Shown here piece after piece: positions 54,879 through 64,000 of a DNA stretch of 64,000 bases; position 1 is the first letter of the stretch, and every line of letters begins with the position of its first letter. Where the stretch lies: the NCBI GenBank assembly GCA_001695595.3, contig MBPM02000022.1:310001-374000 (forward strand), read 5' to 3'. The notes beneath the pieces are model-generated. The model ran no database searches. It was not told where the DNA came from and saw nothing but the letters and a program-made list of their open reading frames with translations. Source of the DNA: Plasmopara viticola (lineage: Eukaryota > Oomycota > Peronosporomycetes > Peronosporales > Peronosporaceae). A program made the translations under genes and the position numbers.

Positions 54879-57800
54879 CTAGCTCTTTAGTAGCCACTTG
54901 GTACGCTGATATCCTTATAATACTAAATACATGTGATTTCAATAACTTTTAGCTTCTTCTTTCAGTGTGCCCGTGCTGCGCTGATGCATGAACCCTCAGT
55001 CATTATTAAATGTGAAGCAGAAGCAGAAGCGGAAGCACAGAAGCGAGCGCTTGTAATTGAAAAACCGATCTCGATAGCACTTCGCATATATCATTCAAGC
55101 TTTGCCAGAACATACGATCTTATTCGTAGCGTTGATCACATGTCGTGGGACTGTCACCACTTTTCTGCTTTTTACATAATTCATCTGGACCGCGAAGACT
55201 ATAATTCTAGAAAACTAATTTGTCCAAAGCTAGAATTTATAATTGTGAATGGCTACAAATCCCGCTGCTGCAGCAATAATACGCTGTAGCACTGATCAGT
55301 GGTATCACATGTAACCAAGAACTGAAGCACCAATTTGTTTGTTGTTCTTTGAATCCTATCTATAATCGAACCACATCAGTTGCGAACAGGCAACAATTCA
55401 GATGGGGTCGGTGCTTGTCATGCAAGCCACAATTCTTTTATTCAACGTAAACAGCTGCTAGCACAAGAAGATGGCTTTGTCTCATGGCCCTTCACTTTTT
55501 TCCTCCTTGAGTCTTGGATAACATCCAATGCAATACTAGCCATCACTATTTGACCTTTTACACGAAAAGATAGTCTGGTCACAACGGTGGCCAAACAGCA
55601 AACGATGGAGATGCGAATCGTACGGGATGACCAAGCCATTTCTCCTGAATGTTGATTCGACTTTAAAGGGTGCCTTTGCACCAAACTCGGCCACTGTGCT
55701 TGCACCGTGAAAAACAAATCTAAATAAGTTCACCTTCCAAAATGCCGCTCAGCAATGAAAAACAAAACAACGAAAAAGCATCCCACTTCATCGGGGTGGA
55801 ATGCGCGTTCGTGTATCGTTCAACCTTGCCCAGTGGTCCACATACACTTCTGCAATTGTACATTAAATGACAGGAACGTTACGGACGCCACGGCAAGCAA
55901 CTGTCTAGGGTCGCGAAGAATACCCAGGCTTATAACAGCGATGTCATTACAAGCTTATCGCTAGGTGGTACGCCCCAATTAGACTTGACGTCCGACTGAC
56001 TGACCATGCGAAAGGTCTAAGCCAAAAGGATGGATTTCGAAGAGGCAATACTCGACCTGGTGGTTGAATCACCAAATATGGGACCCGGAAGGAAAAGCTT
56101 GGAGTCAAAGACTACGAATGGATTTAATGACCAAAATCAACAATCGTTATCGGCGAGGAATTCTGAAACTCGCGCACTATCTGCTCAAAATCAGCCGCCG
56201 TCCTATATATTTTATGTACAACGGAGTCGACAAGAAAAAGAATAACCGTCCGGATCGCTATTTTTTGGTTGATACAGGCCATGGCACCAAGCAGCGTCAA
56301 CATTTGTTTTGCGCACAGTGCATGCTGCCGAAGTGATGTCAAGCGCATATGTTCGGTCGCACACGAGTTGCTACTTCTCCAAGACTGGAGTGAAAGCAAC
56401 CTCATTCGGCACTTCTTGACTTCGGCGACAAAATCTTCGCTAAATGGAGTTACTTATTGCGTTGCTGCATCCTAAAAGCTCACCTTATCCAAAGATAGGT
56501 TCTCGAATTGGTCCGTGTTGGTGGCGGTGCTAAAAATCTTCCTCATACCCACATTCGTCTTTCGGCGTCTTGTGACACGGCGTAAGAAAGCAGAATCAGT
56601 GATAGCAGAGCTGGATTGCATATCTCCGCTCGTAATAGCGTGAGGTCCACGCAAAATTGGGCATTTAGTACCAGTATAAGCCAACATTAGTAGGGAAAAG
56701 CAGCAAGGCTGTTTATGTATTCAAAATTTACCTCCCGGCTTAACATTTTCATATAAGGACCCGCAGTTATCCGCTACATTTTAGCAAACTCTGCTTTGGT
56801 TATTATATACCGGTTTGCTGTTATTAAAAGCAGTCAAGGTGATCCAACACTAAGAGTAAAAAGCGTCTTGAAAGACCCACTACACAGTTTGTGTCTGAGG
56901 TGCCGCATTGGTTGGTAAATGAGCTTCTTTAGATCCAAGGGATCACTCATAAACGAGTTCCACACCTCTTTGCGACACTCTAAGATTTACTTGCGATTGA
57001 AAGCACAAATGCGTCAAAGTTTGATGACATAGAGATCAATCCAATTTACTCCTTTATATCTAACTCGATTGTGACCCTATAAACGATACTGATGTCTAGT
57101 ATCGCAAAAGATCCGTAGACATGAACAGCATGCAATTTGCTCAAGCTAAAGAATATCTTTGTAAGAAATAGATGATAGAGAAAATTTTATATCTTTATCA
57201 AAAGGGATACAGTGTTGTTGAGTTCTAAAAAGCTACTGCCTGTAAGCTTTTAACTTCAAACAAATTAATCACATTTTCAGAGGATCTATTTTGGCTCTGA
57301 AAAGGCATGGCGCACAGCACCGACTTAACAAATACGATGCTAATGCACCCAGCATCTTATGCAGGACGCTTGCGGTGTAATGCGATCATCGATGCTTTAT
57401 TTTCTCATATGAGGCTTATGCTGCCCGTAGCACTTCTTCTAAGGGCTGTTTTCCGTGCTCTACCCAGCCGAAAATGTAAGTATGGGTGGCCATTCAGTGG
57501 CCGATAGTGTCTATAGCCACCACCGCCTTTGCGGTACGACGGATGGCCGAGCACTTATGAACTGTACGTTATAAGCGGCCGTGAGCGTGTTTTATAATGC
57601 AGTGTTAAGACTTCGTATTGAGACGGACGGCGGTCAATCAAAGCGTGAATATCATATGTCACATGACCAATAGATTGCGCTTCTTCTCAAGTTCCTATAA
57701 AATTTGATGAACCCTCGAAGCGCACCGTCAGGGCGATCACCAAGAGCAACCTCAAGCATGTACATTTGGTCGCGCAGAAGTTGCTACTTCACACGAAAAA

Positions 57801-60101
57801 TGCGGTTTGAAGATGCGGAAGCGGCCTCCCCCCATATCCCTTGACCACCCAGTCCAAGAATCCTTTTATGTGGATAACATCGTAAAGTTGAGGTTTTTAT
57901 ATGCGTCAGGGGCAACTTGTGAAGTGGCGCGGTTGCCCTTTTGTACAAAGACATTGGGTAGGGTCCGGCACGACAATTCGAACGTGGTTGTGATCAAAAC
58001 CAAAATTATTGAGCGATTTGTGTATAAGCCACAGCCTTCTGGTTGTACGTTAGGGTATGGTAAGGAAAATATATACACACGCACGTTGGAACTACTTTCC
58101 AATGTCTGATTTGACATCGTTCAAAAGCCAAGGAGTCTCGGATGTGAGTTGCAACCAACTCACCAAGGAAGCAAAAGTATATTGAGCTAGCAGGCCTACA
58201 TCATTTGATTAAATGTGGTCAACTCTTCTAAATTGTAGCACCTGAAGCAGCTCACAAGCTTAAAACAGGTTCTTTAGCTAAAATATGATAGAAATATTGA
58301 TGGGTAACTTCCATGCAGGGTGCAAGTCTGATAAGATTCACCCGATTTTGGGAGGTGTGTTAATCGAGCCGTGTTGGTACAATTGCTGAGAACATTCAAA
58401 GGTATAACTTGCAAAGGACAGACTTTTCAGACTTTAACGGACGTTAAGTGAATACCCAGTGCAGGATTGATGCGGTGCTACAAGCTCGCGCATAGCCCAC
58501 GTAAGGTTGCGTTAAAACAACGGCTTTTTTCGTATCATGTTGCTATCGTAGTATCACGCAAAGAGTGCAGTCCCCTGAATTTGCGCGGTACGCAAAGCAG
58601 ATGAGCATATCGCTCGACGCCATGACCGACATCGCCGATTAGTACCCATCGAAAGGTTGGCCTCTTTTTTTTTAATCAACTTGGCTGCTTGTTGTGATGG
58701 GCGAGTCATATAGCCTCTCGTCCACCGCGCTAGTCATTGGCCAACCTCAACGAAAAAATTATCCATGGTCGGAATTTCTGCTATCTATCTGGGCATCGCT
58801 ATGACCAAATCACCTTTGCAGAGGGCGCTTGATAGCACTCCTTCCTCTTCTATTGTTATTCGAGTCTGAGCGTTTCATGAAGCCTAACTTTCGTTTCGAA
58901 AGCCGGCTTTTTTTTTCAAACAAGAGTCTTGAGTACATTTACTGTATATACGCCAGTTTGCATACTGTATCTCTGTCTAAATTGCAGGGTGTAAAAGGTT
59001 CAAGATAGCAGAAGACTATGCTGTACTTCAACTGCAATCTATCGCACACGTCGATCCCCTTAACGAGATAGTGGACGGTCGATCACCAGGAGATTGTCTT
59101 TCTGCATGCGCTCTTTGTACAAAGTGATGTGTGCCCCGTCAAGCTGCTTGCATGAAGTCCATCATCGTGTTGGCGACACAGTTGGAACGCGGTCGTTGAC
59201 GTCTTGCGAATAGCCGCACAAAGGTTTTCATATTCCGCATGCAACTCGGTCTTATATATAAATGCGCTAATTAAGTCAATTTCAAAAGGAAATTTGCTCG
59301 GTCTTGTAAAAAGGTGGCCATCGCAGGCACGTAGGCAAAATTTTTGACGTTTTCCCCTTACTTCGGTGACGGCAAAGTACGACGACTTTGTTCATCTTGC
59401 TAAATTCCATGTCTAGGTATTATATAACTCTATTTGAATACTGCATTCACGCAGCTTGGTCGCTGTTCTCAAAGCCTATCAACACGATTTTATGACTAGG
59501 TCAATGATGTCGCTGTACTCTGACTTGAAACGGATCATGTCTTAACTGGCTGCTTTCGTGATGGCAGTGTACCCGCCCAGTTCAGCATGTATTTGCAACA
59601 GCGGCACTAGCCATACAGTGCCCAGTCTTAAGCGAGGCTTACTCCCATGCTAGACTTCAGGCTGGTGCGGGCACTGAGTGAATGTGCCTAAAGTTTTGTC
59701 AAAATTTAAGATACCCGGTGTGGTGTATTAAAGCTTTTTTTGATCGACGTCGTCACATAGGTTACCCCATTGTATCCAACACACACCTAAGATCCTTGAC
59801 TTCCACTCGCACTTTTTTCTCACAATATATTTGTAGCCTTTGTAACTGACAATCGATAGTCAACATGCTCAAGTTGGAACATTCAGCTCATAAGGAAATA
59901 GATACCGTTGACAATATGCTTCTTTACAGCATGATACATCACATTCTAGCAGATAAAAAGCTTAGACGCTGTTTATTACCGTGCTCAAAAGTTTTCTTTA
60001 AAATGCTAGACATCGACACAATTCACATCTTCCTGTCCAAGATACCCTGTCGGCTCCATGCAAGTCAGCACTTACCCCAAACACAAATACTGCGCCTACT
60101 T
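54879..60101. other. No convincing gene between the elicitor and COG3
   Basis: Frames up to 118 codons (54933-55289; 55442-55717 minus; 56064-56336; 57807-58109) show no recognisable family. The first contains a short GAAGCA hexamer run (55015-55040, EAEAEAEA). 56330-56380 and 57755-57795 share a TTxGGTCGCxCAxxAGTTGCTACTTC segment, a hint of a small dispersed repeat. On the minus strand 58980-59700 has broken protein-like text (for example YENLCAAIRKTSTTAFQLC near 59190), perhaps a pseudogene of unknown family. Confidence 0.4.
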
Positions 60102-62755
60102 TCAAAGTGCACTCAGTTGCTGCAGCACAGTCTTGATAATCTCCCTGCATGGCCGTAGCTCTTCATCCGTGTACGTCTGCTCCATCAGTGTCTTGAGAGT
60201 CTCCACCGCATCCAGCAGGTTCCGCTACAATACACCCAAAACTCATCAAATGTCACTTGACCAACCCAATAGCCACAGCACAATCAGTCACCTGAACGGG
60301 TTTGAATAATATGGTCTCAGTTGAGGTGTTCCGAAGGTAAATGTGAATCGTCTGGAGAATCTTCGGGAGTACTTCTTCCAGCTGATGAGACACACTTGCA
60401 AGCACATTGTCAACTTCACTTGGTGCTGTAAACGCACACTGACGAAAGTCCAGTGCCGTGGCTTTCTGTGTGAGTTGCACATGAGCAATTTGCTTCATCA
60501 GGGCAAGCAAAGGCTGGGCAACTTGCTGCAGCACCACCTCGATAAAAGTCGTGCAACTTTTCTTCAGCTCCTGCTCCAATTCCTTTTTCACATCTGCCGT
60601 CGTCTCTTGGATCTGTGGAATGCCACGTGTAAACAGATCGACAATCCCATTTCGACCTGGCATGCGAAAAAGCGTCGACGCGTCGACTAGTAATTCATTC
60701 ATCGCGTCTGTACTGCAAGTAAAGTCCAAGGCTTTGCTTTTTTGCGCAAATTGAATCTCAAACGGTGTAATCTGCTCCCGTAATGTAAGTAGATGCTTTA
60801 CGAGGAAAAGCGAGCCATGAAGATGCCCCTGAGTAGCTGTAATGTCAGCTGATGCCATTTTTAAAGACGCCGTGCAAAGCTGAATAGCTTCTTGTGCTAA
60901 TTCCTCGAAAATCTCCATCTACACGTCGTGTCCGAAATATGAGTATCGACTAGCTGGATTAATAGAGCAAAACTAGTACCTTGACAAAGTGATATCCTTT
61001 CGATAAGCACATCAGAGTGTGCTCGAGGGACGGATACCACGTCGCATACAACGACGCACCATTCTCTTCTGCTGCCATCAACTTGGCGGGGTAGTTCAAA
61101 TCCTCAGCGGAAGGCACAAAGCCTTCAATCTCGTCACGCATGTACTTTTGCATGCACAAAATGAGCCGCTCCTGGGCGTCCTGAATCATTCGATGCATCA
61201 CAGGTTCAGCAAAGCCAACAAGCGATGCACGAGGAGTAATGGCTGCTTCAATCACTTCACTCCTCAATACTTGGATGACTTCACACAACACTTCCAGATC
61301 CTTTTGAGCTATGAGTTGCGGTCGCACATTGTTATACAGCAGTCCACTGAGCTGGAAAATGAGACGTCTAACAGTCAGAGACAACAACTCGTCAGCAGCT
61401 ATTGATCGATAGAGCAAGCAACGTGACGGACTCAAAAGCACTCTCATTCTCCTCCCCGCCTTGATCGTCGTCGTCTAAGGTTTTACTTAAGATTGATAGC
61501 GTAGACACTTCGTCGCTCGGTTCGTGACTAAAAAGCTTGGAAAACAACTGAAACTCGGCCTCGCACACCTTCAGCAGTTGTGCGCAATTCACACGGAGTC
61601 CATTGACGATATCAGACGATTGACTGACAGCGTCGAGCCAAGCTCCAAGCACAGGGGCCAGCAATTGTACGCGCAGAGTAGCGTACGCATCAATGACGTT
61701 TCCAAGCACACGAAGGTTCTCAGCACTGTCCACGATTGACTGCGTACTCAAACGGTCGAGTTGCTTGGCGACAGCAGCCAGAGCCGGTGCCACAAGCTGA
61801 AAATTGACATAGTATGGCGACGTTTCGTCCAATTGACTCACTAGCGGCGACTCTACGCCGTTTTGCTGGGATGCCAAGGCTTCTTTTTGAACAGCGTCAA
61901 AGACTGCGTCCTTGGCTGCTTCGAGTCCACTCAACGCATACTCTTTCAAGGCTTGGATCCCTCCAGTTGCCAGTGTTCGATACGCCTCAATAAAACACGC
62001 CGAGTCCTTGTACTCTAGCTTAAAAGTAAAAAGTTATCAGGAAAAATACACCAAACACACTTCTTTCTTCGTACATGTTGTGTCAAATAGGCCACAGACG
62101 CGTCAATTTTCTCCAATGCCTGCGCAAATGCGGGCGTCGTAGGATCAAGACCCCGTCGGTGTTGATAGACCTGCACGGCTTTGCTTGGATCCGTTGTCAG
62201 AGTCGAATAAACGCGAGGTTTCGACGTCTTTTCCATCAAAACGTGCGGTTTCGATCCGCTCGACGGAGCTGCAAACTTGACTCCGAAGCCCAAAGTGTGT
62301 GCGACATTGTCAATGGCTGTAAAATGTGGCAAAGGAGCAGCAATGGCAGCGATGCGGGTGTCCAGTGCTTCCACTTGTTGCAACACGTCTTCGAAACTTT
62401 GATACAATGCTTGGGTCTTTGTGGCCACTTGGACATGACTCGCTTCCATCTCGGCCACCAACGCTTGGGACGCGTGGGCTTGGGCGTATAAAGTGTCCCA
62501 CTGTGACATACACTGATCGACCTGCGAGGAGAGATGGACGAACGAAGGGTCCAATGGGGTAAGAGGTTCCGTAGGTCGTGCACGCCGTGCGATGAACTCG
62601 CGCAGTGTCGCAGCCGCCTTTGGATGCGAAATTGGCGCGTGTATTGCTGCCTGTGTCTTTAGCTGCATCTGACGCTCAAGCGAGAGCAGAAGCGCATCTT
62701 GCGTTGCTGTGAGACGCGTCTCGCGGACCCCCCGAGGGGCTTCTAAGGGTGACAT
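60102..62755 (-). CDS. COG3: COG3, conserved oligomeric Golgi complex subunit 3 (Sec34), five exons
   Basis: A subunit of the COG tethering complex that captures retrograde vesicles at the Golgi. Exons (minus): 62755-62075, 62018-about 61439, about 61395-60980, 60918-60292 and 60224-60102, giving about 808 residues, the usual COG3 length. Introns 1, 3 and 4 (56, 61 and 67 nt) have clear GT/AG ends and join in frame: ...YLTQH|LEYKDSACF..., ...YHFVK|MEIFEELAQE..., ...LFKPVQ|RNLLDAVET.... Intron 2 is uncertain: a 43-nt GTGC..ATAG choice keeps frame, a 64-nt alternative also does. COG3 landmarks: coiled coil and KTQALYQSFEDVL in exon 1, YYVNFQLVAPAL and RVNCAQLLKVCEAEFQLFSK in exon 2, QDAQERLILCMQKYMRDEIE and YPSLEHTLMCLSK in exon 3, SLFLVKHLLTLREQITPFEI and TETILFKPV in exon 4. 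No disabling change seen. Confidence 0.93.
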
Positions 62756-63855
62756 TTAGGATATGTAATGATTGAATAGTAAAACAGTTTAATCAGAGCG
62801 GAAATAAGGGTCACGAGGCTTTAGTATTTTTTTTAAAAAAAAGGCCGCTATCTATACTGAACGGGTATGTTTATAAAACGCGGCGGGGTCAACGCCTGAT
62901 TGTTTACTTTATGCAGTTAAAGAGTCATCCTTCGGCATCAGTACCACTAATGGGCATACCGACAGTATAGAAAAATATAGTATCTCCATTTATTGTAATA
63001 GATGTCCAGGGACAAAATTATCACACTTGAAAGTCACCCGCGCTTAGACGCTTTCTATAATAGCGACTGAGAGTAAATGATACTTCTAATCGGTATATAG
63101 ACGAGGGTTGAATATCTAACAGAGGCAATGCCACCATAAGCGCATTTTCGATACCGCTACAAAAGTGCAGGTTGCAAATGATAAAATTTCGACTCGGAAA
63201 CGACTAAAGATCGTTAACAATTTTAAAAAGCAGAACCCGATATAGCCTTAACAGTCTAGAATTTAGGTTTGTTTACATAAATAAAAATAGTCTGTAAGAT
63301 AACTAATATTGAAGCAATACGAGCAATCTTTCATAATACTTCATGGACCTTGTTTATACAATATATGTATGTGGAGCTGTTTTAGACTGTATCTTATCAA
63401 GACTATGGGTTGTTTTGAGCTTAAAAAAGAAGTAACTCTTGTTCGAATTTACCAGTTTGTAACTTAATTTACTTAATGTGAGCAACAAACGAAATGAGCC
63501 ATAGCACATCACGGACCTTGCATCATCCACCCACCCTGCAAAATGCATCTAGTTTATTAACAAAGTTTAGAAAAGCCATCCGTTTCAAGACTCGAGAAAA
63601 GCTCACGTCCGACTGCACACAACATATCGGCGCACATTTTGTTTTAGACATCCTAGTCACTTTTGGTCGAAGATCCCCTGTTCAATGGAGTAACTTCAGA
63701 GCTTTCGTCCAATTTAGATACGTAAACAGGCGTCTAAACGAATTGAGGGACGCTTTTCAAAAAAATGTACTTATCTAATACAAGCACAACATTATAAAAA
63801 ATTCTGATTTAAGTTATGTAGATTAGGCAAGTTGGCCATGAGAATATTGTCTTCT
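62756..63855. other. Intergenic; no convincing gene
   Basis: Probable 5' region of COG3 (a CAATCATTAC stretch on the minus strand near 62770-62785 is a weak Inr candidate). A 94-codon plus frame at 63494-63778 (basic, KFRKAIRFKTREKL) has no recognisable domain or signal peptide. Confidence 0.45.
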
Positions 63856-64000
63856 CTACTTGAACTTCATTTCGACGTCCATTATATTGCCATTGCCGTG
63901 TGCTTTCAAGCGCTTTACCCCAATAATGAGGCAGACGTTTACCGGAATAAGGAAAAGGCCACAGAGGAATAGCATGAGCGCGATCATTGTAATCGACGGC
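63856..64000 (-). CDS. 3' end of a membrane-protein gene (partial)
   Basis: The minus-strand frame entering from the window edge is open for 48 codons and ends with TAG at 63856-63858. It encodes a strongly hydrophobic segment (ITMIALMLFLCGLFLIPVNV then CLIIGV) followed by a basic and polar tail (KRLKAHGNGN, ending VEMKFK). This is the pattern of a last transmembrane helix with a short cytoplasmic tail. The family cannot be told from this piece, and it could still be a chance frame. Confidence 0.45.
   Translation of the reverse strand, partial: PSITMIALMLFLCGLFLIPVNVCLIIGVKRLKAHGNGNIMDVEMKFK

Noticed and set aside
1..64000. tRNA, rRNA and CRISPR arrays
   Set aside because: No cloverleaf-like T-arm/anticodon sets, no rRNA blocks and no regularly spaced short repeats were found by reading; a tRNAscan-SE and Infernal run would settle the RNA genes.

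Overview
The window looks like a repeat-rich, gene-poor stretch of an oomycete nuclear genome, most likely Peronosporales (Phytophthora or a downy mildew). Evidence: a Pep-13-bearing transglutaminase elicitor gene, a family known from oomycetes; secreted GH5 exo-1,3-beta-glucanases; short GT-AG introns of about 56-67 nt; oomycete-type initiator/core promoter motifs (TCATTYYNCAWTTT) about 45 nt upstream of start codons; and many decayed LINE retrotransposons plus a Mutator-like DNA transposon. No prokaryotic operon, tRNA, rRNA or CRISPR structure was seen.

Regions. 1-2.6 kb: no gene; 1.96-2.34 kb is a small relic of a duplicated block. 2.6-7.1 kb: GH5 gene A (minus) with its upstream module: 38-bp tandem promoter repeats, a divergent relic, and a pair of inverted arms around a spacer of about 0.4 kb. 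The distal arm carries an internally deleted RTE-like LINE with a 12-bp target duplication. 7.1-14.25 kb: a decayed block with no intact gene. 15.1-18.4 kb: a LINE reverse transcriptase relic and a 2.6-kb MULE with 94-bp terminal inverted repeats. 18.4-21.4 kb: a third, inverted and dead GH5 copy (C) with its module. 21.7-24.1 kb: minus-strand LINE relic. 24.1-28.4 kb: GH5 gene B (minus) with its module and a second deleted RTE-like element. 28.4-36.0 kb: decayed LINEs. 36.0-42.1 kb: second copy of the 7-14 kb block. 42.1-53.0 kb: no convincing gene. 53.1-54.9 kb: transglutaminase elicitor. 54.9-60.1 kb: nothing convincing. 60.1-62.8 kb: COG3, five exons on the minus strand. 63.86-64.0 kb: 3' end of a membrane-protein gene leaving the window.

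How it fits together. The main story is a multi-copy GH5 locus. Segment A (2.6-14.25 kb) and segment B (24.5-28.4 plus 36.0-42.1 kb) are old direct duplicates, B being split by about 7.6 kb of LINE sequence. Copy C is tail-to-tail with B. Because the copies are paralogous, each RTE-like insertion has its empty target site elsewhere in the same window, and the spacer between the inverted arms can be seen to be flipped in B relative to A and C. Three gene ends give firm calls: two intact secreted glucanases, one secreted elicitor and one Golgi tethering subunit; nearly everything else is repeat or relic.
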